Of a stretch of 64,000 nt of DNA, positions 48,734-60,018 are shown one piece after another. Numbering within the stretch: position 1 is the stretch's first letter; every line of letters starts with the position of its first letter. The translations under genes and the position numbers were made by a program. Origin of the DNA: Mariannaea sp. PMI_226 (lineage: Eukaryota > Ascomycota > Sordariomycetes > Hypocreales > Nectriaceae); the NCBI GenBank assembly GCA_024336345.1, contig JANFOG010000014.1, forward strand, positions 930,001 through 994,000, in the 5' to 3' direction. A model generated the notes under the pieces. It made no database searches. It worked only from the letters and a program-made list of their open reading frames with translations, and had not been told where the DNA came from.

Positions 48734-50226
48734 TTTGTAAATACCTTCCAAAGCTCATGTATCGTGTGGTCCTTGACCGTTGGCTGCTCCTGGATGATAA
48801 ATTTGGTCAATGGCAGGATGGGCTCTCCGACCTCGTTCATCAAATCGATGGCTTCTTTGCCTCCATCGGGCCAGTAGAGTTCTGAAATGATGTCCCAGCC
48901 CTTGCTGTGGTCAAGACCAAGTGCATGGCAGTCCCAATCGACAACCTCCATGCCCGCCTTTCGGCATGCCTCTGCAACCTCCTTCAGGGCACGGGTCATG
49001 GGTGGGTGCGGCTGCACCACGCCATCCCACCACTGGATGGCAACCTTGAGCGGTCTGTCAAAGACGTATGGTGTCCATGGCTTGGCGTCAAGTGCAGGGT
49101 CAACGAGCCATGGCTGAGACTTGAGGGCGGCCTTCATAAATAGTTCCAGAGCTTCACGTTCGACGGTCATTGGGCCGGGAGTGGAAGAGATGGTCTCTTT
49201 GCCAGCCATGATGCTTCTTCCTCCATACACAGAAATGCGTCGCAGAGTAGGCCTACGAGAGAAGATGGAGTCAGTTGGGAATAATCTTCTTTAAATCAGG
49301 CTTGTACGCACTTGAAACCGTAGATACCGACATGCGCCGCGGGACAGCGGATGCTTCCGCCAATATCGCCGCCAACACCCTACTGTTATGAGCATGTGCC
49401 ACTAAAACCGAGAGAAAGATGAAGGCTGATTGATTACTGACCAAAATACTCCCGCGCATGCCTATTAGTGCCGACTCTCCTCCACTGCTACCGCCAGGAG
49501 TCAGATTTCGGTTGTAAGGGTTCACGGTGAGACCGAAGACATTGCTGTTCGTCTCCAACTGCATGATGGTCTGTGGCTGGGTCGTTCTGGCGATGAAGAC
49601 GCAGCCCTCCGCCCAGAGGGATTCGTATAGCACGTTGGAGCCGTGCTTCTTACCAATCCAGGCGACAAAGGATGCTGTGGTGGTGACGGAGCCATCATCA
49701 GGGCCAATCATTCCGTGATGCTCCTTGGCTGAAATGGGGAACCCAAAGAGTTCGCCCTGGGGCTCCGGAAGGGAGTCAAGGTGCTTTGCACGAGCAATGG
49801 CTTGGTCCCACATGAGTTCTGTCAAACAGTTTGTCTGATGGGTGTTAGTAAAGTAATCTCGGTTTTTATCCCTCCACCTGAGTTGAGGCGCGATAAAAAT
49901 GGCAAAAGAAAAAAAAGGAGGGCTTCTGGACTTACAGCTGCCTGGGCGAGTGCAGCTCGTCGCAGGAAGGCCCTTGTTACTTCCTCCACGGAAATTTTCC
50001 TCTGGCGGAGAACTTCAAGCAGCTCAGTAACGCTGTATCCCTCTGTGATTTCAATTTCTCGCGCTGTCAAAACTGACTGTGGCAAGTCTCGTGAGTTGAG
50101 TGGTAGCTCATCTTTGGAGGGCACTCCTTGGAGCTTTGGTTCAACTTTAGCAAGTGTAGCATCGCGTTGGGCTCTGGCCCAAGCGACCTTGTCTTCCCAA
50201 GACTTCAACTGCTGGAGGTCTGTCAT
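48238..50226 (-). CDS. Amidase, acetamidase (AmdS) type
   Basis: An amidase-signature hydrolase that releases ammonia from carboxylic amides; the fungal acetamidase/general amidase branch is the best match. Five exons: 49936-50226, 49442-49834, 49312-49379, 48745-49252 and 48238-48636, 552 residues (AmdS-like length). The Ser-cisSer-Lys triad is visible: Lys134 in GFPISAKEHHG, the signature LTPGGSSGGESA with the cis-Ser near 213-214, and the nucleophile Ser237 in GVGGDIGGSIRCPAA. The tail VSLQLIGRRQQDEKVLAAL is also typical. The last intron contains the T19G21 tract. It is divergent from the ArgRS-like gene over 2.8 kb. The substrate cannot be set from sequence. Confidence 0.94.
48694..48733. 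repeat. T19G21 homopolymer pair inside an amidase intron
   Basis: Nineteen T (48694-48712) are followed directly by twenty-one G (48713-48733) on the plus strand. On the gene strand this is C21A19, ten bases after the donor of the last intron (48637-48744, 108 bp). The tract makes up more than a third of the intron. It is very prone to length variation and sequencing error. Confidence 0.95.
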
Positions 50227-53004
50227 ATTAAACTTTGGATAATGGATTGAAAGTGTATATGAGGAGAGGAATTCTAGAATCTAGATTGATGGGGTATGTC
50301 TAGAGGGTTTATAAGAGGATTGTTTGGAAGGGAGCAAGCGGGGTATGGTATAGGTATAGGTAAGGGATAGGTTAGGACATGTACGTAAACTTGTATTTAT
50401 TGCTATGGACAACTTGACACTACCCTCGCCCATCTGGTTGGTGTAAGCCGAAGTCACTGGGTGCCGGCGCGGGGGTTGCGGATGCAGTCTGCAGACACAG
50501 GTGGATCAGTTGATTGAGCCCAGGCGTAATTGACAAGATATGGGGTTGAATCCTTGACAAGTGATTAGTTGCGAGCTAGCACAATCTAGCACAATCAACT
50601 AAGTTACCTGCTTGGTACGTTGTATTGTGCTGCGAGAGCCGGGACTGGACGGACTGGGCAAGGATAGCATCGGGCCCGGTGGTCATGCAAAGCCGAGCAG
50701 CGGAGTGCGGGGGAAGGATTCCATTGGAGTCTGGGATGAATGGACCCCTTCACGGTGGTGCGCGCTAGCTCAGCTAATGAGGAGCGGCGAGACTGTGCCG
50801 AACTGCCACTGTTGCCACTGTGGCTGGGGCTACTTCTCGGCGTCACTTTGGTTCCATTGTGTGGATGGCGCCGCCTAGGCTAGAAACCAGGCAATCAATG
50901 AAGAGGGGCGCGGCCATTCATCTATATATATGTCCTCAACACGCGGGAACTTTTTCAATGTGCTCTTTATTCCAGAAAGCATTAAATGGTGTCATCTGGA
51001 TGCCTAGGTATTTAGGTAGTGACCCAAACACTTCGACCGAATTGTTCAGCCAAAGTCCTAATCATTCCCTGCTCAGATCCAGATACATAAATGAGGTGTG
51101 TTGGAGCTGTGCTAATGCAATGTAGAAATACTAAGAAAAGCAGCTGTCTGTGACTACTTGTTTAATCTTGACGGTAGTCTCCAATGCGATTGAAAATTCT
51201 ACAAACAGTATGTTTGGAGCCATCGGTCACCATGAACAAATATGTTACAAGTCTCGAATGACCGGTAAGCATCCGGGAAGATGTACTGGAGAGAAACTGG
51301 GTCCACGACACCATATATATGGTTTCCGGCCAATCATTGTCAAAATGAGGTCGTGTAACCCCAGATACTTGTTTCCAATAACCAGGCTTCTACTCTATAT
51401 CCACTCTCATTCCTGCGATTCTTGGAACTCGATAGCGTAGTCGTTAGCCAGCCAGCACTGTTGAAATCCCCTGGCGGCCAGAGCGCACGTAGTTCTCATA
51501 TCTATGTTTAAAGATGAGGGCCTATCATCGGCCAAGAGAGGAATCAACCCTGGATCTCAATTAATGCCTTAGACATCGCCTAAAATAGGTACAGCTGTCC
51601 AGAGGTCGTGTCACGATACAGAACAAAGAGCTAGAATGCGGAGAATTCGAAGACTTTCCGGACAATGAAAAGGGTGTTCCTTTCATTTCCTATAACTGAA
51701 GACTAAATCTTGAATATTTCGATGCTTCTGATCAGAAGCACGCCGCTTCCAATTCCGCGACTTGTGGTTGATCCCTTGGACGCTGATCTGTCGCATATTT
51801 CTCCTGGAGTGGCGAGGTGATAAGGTATTTCCGCAGCATCGCAGAAATAGGAAAGTCCGCAGATGTTGGTAGAGCCAAATATAAAAGGACTGGTACATGG
51901 ACGAGCAGTAATGAAAAACATAAGATTCGCTTCCAGCTATGGGCACGTATTGGACGGATAGCTGATGCACCTAAACGCTGCAAGTGATGCAAGGAAGAGC
52001 TGGATTGGCTTCTTGAATAGATGTGAGAAGCTAGCACACCGGCATCAATAAATGGTACGTGCGCATAAGACTGCTCTCCTTTATGAGGCCTTGGCATTTA
52101 TTGGCCGTCTTATGATGAATCCACCCAAACGTCAAGGTGACTTATCTTCGTAATGTTTCGGAGACTGGTCACAATTCAAGTGCCAGCTTTAGGCATTCTA
52201 GGCCTCAACGAAGACGAAGAGCTCCTATATTACCCTGGTAGCTTGATAAAATACCGAAGCTATTGGTTTTGGTACTCCCTCTCCAGGTGGCATTGGCGAA
52301 TCCTTGGAACAAATCAAAACGGATGACTTGGAACGTTCTCCAATAACCAAGGTGCTAACTAGGTGGTACAACACGAGGTGAAACAAACGAGAGACTTGTC
52401 TCTTTTTTTTTTTTTTTCGCCAATATATATACAGCATCAGCATCACAGATTCAGCAAGGATGTCAGTAACTCCTTATCTTCTTTGTCTCCATACCCGATG
52501 CCGCATAAGACGGTCCACGACATAAAAAGCGAGCTGGGTATCAAAAAGCTCAAGCGCAAATTATGCCTCCTCATAATAACTCGTGGTCTAGAATAATCAT
52601 GACTCAACTTTCAATGAGGCTGATTATGACGGTGTTGACTACGGTCGTGCCACATGTATGCACGAAATTGTTGGCGCTCCTCAATTGGCTCGCCCTCTGT
52701 AGGATGACATCGTTGGTACCCAACCTACACCCGCCATTACATCTGGACTGGGATTTCATGTGTGGTTGAACCAGACTAGTAGCTTATGCCCAAGGCACCT
52801 TCTTACATATTGTATGCAGTCTATGCCCCAGATACCACACTTAACTTGTCCAGAGAAGCTGGTCCAGCTCACTCCGACGCTTTCCACCAACATCACCACC
52901 TCACGAGGCTTTCTTCATTACTACAGGAAACAAGCAGCTGGTTCTGCAGCAATACCTCAGCCTCATTCCCCTCCCCTTCCCGCCCTCCCTATACTCCATT
53001 TGAT
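50227..53004. other. 2.8-kb gene-poor region
   Basis: Divergent upstream region of the amidase and the ArgRS-like gene. No gene is supported on either strand. A T run lies at 52403-52417. GC content and texture vary: 50600-50900 is GC-rich, while 51150-52500 is AT-rich with many stops. Confidence 0.5.
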
Positions 53005-54984
53005 ATGACAAGCCTCACCATGACCGTGGGCGACCTCAGCTCGCAGCTCTCGACCCTGGGGCTTGAAGCGGAAGTGCCCGACATCCCGGCAGCCGACATT
53101 TTGACCAAGCCACTCGACATTTTTCGCTCCCATCTGGCCAATCTCGTTGCTGCTGCAGCCCAGTGTGACATTTCGTCGGCATTTGACTCCATCACTGACT
53201 CGCTTATGGCGGATCTCGAGGTCATTGTGCCTAAGCTAAAGCTGACGGACAAATCAATACCACCCGCTGAGAGCTCTGTATATGTCAGCCAGAAAGTATG
53301 TTTACTTCATGATATAGATGGAGATGGAGAGAGTATTTGTGGACTAATAAGAATTGTGTAGCTTCAATCATCTCCTTTTTTCAGTGCACCTTTTCCAGAT
53401 GGCCCGCGGATCCGATTCTATTTTTCATCCACGGCTTTGCCAAAGATTCTGTTCCCATTCATCGAGAATCGGAAGGCGTCCTACGGCCAGCATAAGCTGG
53501 AAGGATTGAAAGACTCATCTGGCACACGAAAGAAAGTTCTCGTTGAGTTTTCGTCTCCAAACGTGGGCAGCGAATTCAAAGGCACCCATCTTCGAAGCAC
53601 TCTGCTCGGTGCATTCATCGCAAACATGTATGAGTGCATGGGCTGGGATGTTGTGAGGCTCAATTATTTGGGAGATTGGGGTAAAGATCTTGCATTGTTA
53701 GCCATCGGCTTCAAACGGTTTGGCTCCGAGGAGATGCTCAGCACGCAGCCGCTTGAGCACATGCTCGAAATATATTTGAAAATCAAGGCCCAGATTAAAC
53801 CGGAGCAAGAAGAAATCAAAAAGGCCAAGGACGAAGGTCGCAGCTCCTCGGAGATTGAGCGCTCTGGCCTTTCTGCCGAGAGAGACGCATTCTTCAGGGA
53901 TTTGGAAGCACGGAATGAAGATGCAGTCCACCTATGGAATCAGTTCCGACAACTTACAATCGATCGTATGACCCAAACATACGAGCGCATGGGTATCCGG
54001 TTTGATGAGTACTCCGGGGAATCTCAAGTTAAGCCCGAGACTATGTCCGCTGTAGAGGAGAAACTGAAGGCTGAAGGTGTCCTGGAGGAGAATGAGGAGG
54101 GCTCGTGGCTCCTAGACTTTTCAAAGCATGGTAAAGGCTTGCCGGCTCAAGTCCTTCGCAACCACGACGGAACGTCGACCTATCTGCTCCGCGACATCGC
54201 AGCAGTTATTGATCGCGCAAACGCACACGACTTTGACAAGATGATTTATGTCGTCTCTTCCCGTCAAACGTCCCACTTCCAGCAACTTTCTTGCGCTCTG
54301 AGGCTGATGGGACGTGCTGACTTGGAGAACAAGATTCAACATGTCGGCTTTGGCGATATCCTGGGCCTCGAGGATCATCTATCTGGTCCGTTGTTGCTCG
54401 ATCACATTCTCGATCTTTGTTCGCAATCGTGTGGTCAACTATCTGCTATAGCAACTAACAGCGTATCCAACGAGAGCCAACTGGCAGTCAGTGCCTTGTT
54501 CTCGAAAGAGGCCACCATAAAGAAAAAATCCCACGGTTACTCCATCAATCCCAGCCACATCTCATCTGAGGACCAGGGGATAGCCCTAAACTTGCAAAAG
54601 TTCCATGGCCAAATTCTATCCAAGATATCTGAGAATGATCTCGAAGACGAAGAAGCGGAAGCAGCACTTTCTGAATCTTCTGTTTTCGAGGACGATGTCA
54701 TCGCTGAACTACTGGGTGTCTTGGCGAGGTTTCCCGAGGTCACCGCCACAGCATTCAAATCCTTGGAGCCACACACCATCTTCATGTACCTACTGCAGCT
54801 TCACGAGGCTGTGGAGTCTCTAGGTCCGGATGAAGTGGATGAGCATGGCCAAGAAGTAGGTGGTCCATCCAGCCAGGCAGGACCGAGCACAGCCCGATAT
54901 GCTCATCTCGAATTGTATCGCTCTGCTAGGCAGGTCTTGGAGAATAGCATGAGATTGCTTGGGCTACCTGTTATCAATCAGTGA
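53005..54984 (+). CDS. Arginyl-tRNA synthetase-like protein with eroded signatures
   Basis: Clearly related to cytosolic class I arginyl-tRNA synthetase, which charges tRNA-Arg. Exons 53005-53295 and 53362-54984, 637 residues with no stop. Preserved: the N-terminal start-to-PLDIFRSHLA region, VEFSSPN, LNYLGDWGKD, YSGESQVKPE, FDKMIYVVSS and a DALR-type end (YRSARQVLENSMRLLGLP). Altered: the HIGH-type box reads FKGTHLRST where canonical enzymes have FHAGHLRST; the KMSK region reads FGDILGLEDHLSGPLL, with no KMSK-like loop (many ArgRS lack a strict KMSK); and the usual GDTGPYLQY segment before the anticodon domain is replaced by SSEDQGIALNLQ. The reading frame is intact, so a new role is as likely as decay. 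Neighbours are an amidase and an efflux pump. Confidence 0.88.
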
Positions 54985-55412
54985 CGTGTATCGACTGATG
55001 ACACCTTGGGTAGAAATGCAGAGGAATAAGACAAGAACGAAATCAGCTATGCATCTATGTGTTATCCACATTAAGTTAAACATGATTAATACGTCTGGAT
55101 TCGCGTCATATAACAAGTATGTAAGTGGCAAAGAAAGAGGGATACAATGGAATTAAGGATTCTATCCATCTACGCACGGATATAAAGGATCGATTGACCA
55201 TGTTCTTCCACCGCGTATGTGGTGAAAATAAGATTATGAATCATGGTTCTACGTTAGTATTGAAACTCGCTGCCGAACGACATTATGGCTATTGAATACT
55301 ATGCAAATACTAAGGGACATATATATATATATACTGATAGTTATTGATGCAACTTTTGATTGATAGTTATGATGGAATATTCGTATTTGAAGTCTGTGAT
55401 TGCTAGTTCTTT
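54985..55412. other. Convergent 3-prime region (ArgRS-like / MFS pump)
   Basis: 428 bp of AT-rich DNA containing a TA dinucleotide run at about 55319-55334. No gene. Confidence 0.7.
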
Positions 55413-57838
55413 TCAATCCTTCAGTTCGCTTTTCTCGGCGCCATCGGACACTCTGCGAGGCGTCTTCTCCCAGAGTAGTAGCGTGCATAAGAAGGAAACC
55501 CCGGCAAATACGGTTAATAAGATATGTTGCTTGTTGTAGCCTTCTGCGAATGCCGTCCTCACAGCAGTCTGTTGGGCGGGTGTGAGATGTTCAAGTGATG
55601 AAAGTGACTCTGAGATTGCGTGTATGTCTTCAGGAGACAACAGATTTGCTAATTTCCCCTGGACATGATTGTTCAGTAGTGTAGCACTACATGAGTGGGT
55701 TAGCAATTACGTATCATTCAAGTGCTAGTAGTATTCTTAGTAGTCCACAGCTAACTACATACCAGACAGCAAGTGAAATAGTCCCCCCAAGTGTGCGAAC
55801 TTGAGTCAGAGCCCCCATGATGACGGCTTTGGCATTGAAGAGTTAGTCAGGGAAATTTTTGAATATGAACTCAAGTTTGACTACTTACGGACATCCTTCG
55901 GGTGAGTCACTAGTGGCACGAGGGTCAAGACTGTGCTAGCTGTCAGGCCGAATCCGATGCCCATGATCACCTCGAAGCCGTATTGTTGTGCTGGAACTTT
56001 ACCCATAGGCGTAGTTGGAAGAGAACATGTGAGTCCTACACCAATAATTTGCAGCACAGAGCCAACGAGAATGATGTAAAGGGGTGGAACATTCAGATTC
56101 GATGTCATGAACCCGGAAGCTGCGGTTGCAACCGGGGAGGAGAGCAGCAAAGGCAAGAGAACGATACCTGCCTGCTGGGGAGAATATCCGTGAACGGCCT
56201 GTACACTTTGAGGTATGTTGACAACGATGGCTGTGAAGGGAAAGCCAACAAAGAATGTGCACCTGTTTTTTTATATCAATTCTCAGCATGCAATTCTTTT
56301 GTTATTTCTTAAACCTTGGAAGATGAAAAGACACTCACGCAAGCATGGCCGGGGTGAGACGATTCTTGACTAGTCGGGGCGGGAAGACGGGATCTTTGAC
56401 CCATGGAGTGGCCTCCCATATCATGAAAATGATACCAGTCAGCAAAGCAAGAACTATAATGGTGATGAAAGGTGCGCTTTTCCAGGCATAACGGGTTCCA
56501 GCTGATTCGAACGCAAAGATGATGAGCACAGAAGACGCTAGGAGGAGAAACATGCCGACAATGTCGATGCTGCGAAGCTTGCTTAGGGCGACCTTGCTTC
56601 GCAAGTGATTGAGAAATGTCACCCCAGGAGTTTTCTCCGCCGAGGAAGGGAGCAGAAATGCAAGGAGAGCGAATGCAAGCACACCAATGGGGCCACTGTT
56701 GATGAGTTCCACGGAGTTAGCACTTCTGGTTGTCTTCAAAGCTTGACTAATTGTCAACTTACTTGAGGAAAAAGACCCAACGCCAGTTGTTGCCATGGTT
56801 GCTGATGATGCCACCCAGAACCGGGCCAAGAACGCTGGCAAGGGCGAATACAGTTGAGATGATGGCAATATATTTACCAAACTCTTGCTTGGGGACAAGT
56901 GCCGGAGCTATCGTGAGGGTCATGGAGTATATACCCGAAGCTCCCATACCTTGGAAAGCACGGAATACAATGCTGTAGAAGAGTTTCAATAAGAAAATCT
57001 GAACTTGATGGAGAAGAGGAGGAGGGGCAGGAGGAGCAGGAGGAGGTTATTGGCGGTCTTACAGTTCGAGGATATTGGTGGAACCACCGCAAAGGAGAGA
57101 GAAGATGATGAAGATGAGGAGACCACCGAGATACATTGTTTTTCGACCAAACACCTCGCTAATTTTCGCATAAACCACAAGAAAGCCTACGAGTAGTCTA
57201 TGTTAGGAGGAAAATAACTTCTGGGAATTGGCAAGGGTTTTCTTTTGTCTGGTCAGAACAAACAAGCTTGTAAAACGTACCAGTATACGTTACCAGGTAT
57301 GCGGTCACTACCCAGTCACGGAGATGAAAGCCACTGACGGCATTGGTAATGGACACTAGGGAAGTGCTCACAATGGTGGTCTCGAGCGTGGATAAGAAGA
57401 GCGCAAGCCATATTCTGTTATATGTGTTATATGGAGGAAATATGAGAAGTTGCTTTGTAAAAATAATAATAATAATAATAATAAAATGAACCGTGAAATC
57501 AAGCGGGAGGGTGTGAGAGTGTGAGAGTGTGACTACAGGGCTTGGGGGAACAACTGCGTTGCTCAACAGACTCAAGTTACTTACCCTGCTGTTAAGGCGT
57601 ACTTTTTCCATCCAATCATAAAAGCAGGCTGCTGGTCCGTACTGTCGTCTGGCGTCTCACTCTCATGTTCTGGACTGTGTGAACTATTAGAGTGTGAGTT
57701 GTACGTATTAGCCAAAATCAGAAACGAAGGAAGACCAGCTGCAGAGAGAGCTGGCACAAAAGAGGGGGCCTAGCTGGCTGTAAGAGCTTACAGGACCCTG
57801 GACTCTGTCGTCTCAGTGTGCTCCTTTTCGAAAGCCAT
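55413..57838 (-). CDS. MFS drug/toxin efflux transporter, DHA2 (14-helix) type
   Basis: A proton antiporter of the fungal multidrug and metabolite-export family. Nine exons: 57792-57838, 57585-57674, 57281-57414, 57063-57186, 56763-56972, 56339-56695, 55889-56262, 55763-55826 and 55413-55686, 557 residues. All phases agree. Family signs: LFLSTLETTIVSTSL in TM1, GFLVVYAKISEVFGRKTMY, the antiporter-type QGMGASGIYSMTLTIAPALVP, LASVLGPVLGGIISNHGNNWRWVFFL, and a second half ending LFAGVSFLCTLLLWEKTP. Such pumps often lie in secondary-metabolite clusters (TOXA-like), and here it is convergent with the ArgRS-like gene. Substrate unknown. Intron 2 holds an AAT microsatellite. Confidence 0.94.
57462..57482. 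repeat. AAT microsatellite
   Basis: Seven AAT units within the second intron of the MFS pump. It is likely length-polymorphic. Confidence 0.9.
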
Positions 57839-60018
57839 TTCTGCCATGAAGCGCAATTACTACGCAGTGAACTCGTTCATCGCAAAGGATCCCAGATCAT
57901 GAGAAAAATAAGAAAAAAATTAAAATCAAAATTAAAAGAGCACACGGGGCAGTCCATTTGCGCTGATGCCAGGGTGGTCTTTTTTTTTTGTGCACCATCT
58001 CCGCTATAGCCGGCAGCCGGGGGGGCTGGTTGGATGGCTGCCTGCTGTACGAATGGATATTTTGCACAATACCTTAGTTATCACACCCAACTGGAGCTTG
58101 CAAAAGGGAACTCGGACCAAGCAGCAGGAAAAAATATGGATGTTGTAAGGTTATTTTATTTGAAATTTTGGCACATTATATTCGTATCTCAAAAGTTGAG
58201 CCAACTTGTATTTTGTTCTACCCGCGTCAGGGCTGGGAAGTTAGTAGCTGAGTAGTTAGTCTGTTCGGAGAATACTTACATACCAGCCTAAGACGTTTGG
58301 CTTGGGCTAGCATCAACCGCTAATAAATAACCCTACCAATCTTAGGTAGTATAAGGAGCAGTAGTCTGTAGACGGACAAAGTCAGACTATTAAGCAAAGG
58401 TCAGGTCACACCCATCCGTGAGTGCGTGAGTGAGCTTGCTTAGCAAGAATATCTGTCACAAGCCTCATTCAGTCTTGGGCTTTCAATTTTGTTCAAGATC
58501 TCACGTATTGTATGTAACATATAGTCTTATGAGTCAGACTCTCGGCTGTTTGAATCGAGCTCTTCATCTCAGTATTCCTCAACCGCCTCCTCCTGATGGT
58601 GCTGCCCAAGGCAGATTTGAGCGCCACACGGAGTAGGGTCAGAGATCGCCACGGGAACCCTCACATCGGACGTATCGAATTGACCCTTGCAAGCATCAAG
58701 AGAAGCATCATTTAAAACGACACATGTTACCCAGATTTTGCTCCTGCGCAAATCTTACCAACTCCTTGTTTTTATTGTATTTGGGCTACAGTGGTTGGGC
58801 CATAGTCTGGACACTGGCACATAGATGAGTTTGAGCTGACTGCTAGGAAATCTCATCATGATCCCCTCCCCGTCCAAGATCCTACCAACTCAACACAGCC
58901 CAGCCACAGAGTTTCAACAGAGCCTCGCACCTTTCTTCTCGCAGTTAGAACTGTGACGCGGATCATGCGGGCCTCCAGAATAGGACAACACGCCGCGCAA
59001 ACAAACCCCTCTTTCCCCTTGTAGGGCTGTGGAAGCTAGATGCCGCACTCACTATATTTGGCTGCGGCTGAATCAAATGATCCAATAACCTCGAGATATC
59101 TGTAACATGGCCCTGATCGAGAAAAGCTACATGAGAAATTAAATTAACCTACTCGAGTTACATAAGCGAACTGCCCGTCGCAGGCCTATCGTCAACACGA
59201 CGATCTTCTTCAAGAAACACCGATCAAGAACAAACCCGGCAAAAGCAGGACTTGCACACAAGACTCATTCTACAGCTTGCCGTCTGTTCCGTCTTGGCCC
59301 TATTCAGATAGAGAGTTTTGGAGTATGCAGGCGTGGCGTGACATCCTTGTTCGAATGCGGCGCTTAATACTACGCTGACTGATGGCAGGCATTTCAGCCC
59401 ACAGCCTCGTTCCCGGGCGAATCCCTAACCCATCCATCCCATGTCTTTTCCAATTAAGTATATGTGCCCGTTCCTCCATCCCCCCCCGCCTATTAGTCCT
59501 CGGGAGAAGCACGGTATACACGGATAGTTCCACTTGTTAAAGCTCACTCTTTCCATCTGTGCGCGTTTTCCAATCTGTTCGCTGCTCTCTGTGACATTGT
59601 AGCTGTACTACTCTCTTTCGCCAAATGCTCACTTTCTTGCAGTTTTGATTTCTTTTTTTTTTCCTTCTCTTTCTTTCTGCCAAGGCCCCCTTTAGTTTCA
59701 GCTGAGGAACAAATTGTCACATCCCAGCAAATAGAGATACTTGTTGTGGCGCCAGGGTCAGTTGACCAGCCCCCAATGGGTCAGGCTCCAGCCTGAGGTG
59801 CAACTTGTAGGGGTTCGATTTTTTGGACCCCAAATCTGCTAGGCCATGTCAGCAGTATATAGACCATAGATAAAGAGCGCAAAAGAATGCCGTTGTAAGA
59901 CGGGGGAATATTCCTCAACTAAAAACTTGTTTCTCAACATTGCCCAACCTTTTCAAGTTGACGGACAATTGCGTCCTGGTTTCTTTGAGTCTTCTGGCAC
60001 TTACACGCCAGGTTCGCC
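57839..60018. other. 2.2-kb divergent region upstream of MFS pump and membrane protein
   Basis: No supported gene. The region is AT-rich up to about 58850. From 59500 to 60018 the plus strand is pyrimidine-rich with T runs (59650-59665), as expected of a promoter and leader for the plus-strand gene. Confidence 0.5.

Noticed and set aside
51420..51500. Possible tRNA (GCGTAGTCGTTAGCC)
   Set aside because: No T-loop at the right distance and no 7-bp acceptor stem.
50227..53004. Transposon or retroelement in the gene-poor region
   Set aside because: No transposase, reverse transcriptase or terminal repeats could be recognised by eye; only small meaningless frames.
53005..54984. Pseudogene interpretation of the ArgRS-like gene
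   Set aside because: No stop or frameshift in 637 codons and clean splice sites. Motif change alone does not prove decay.
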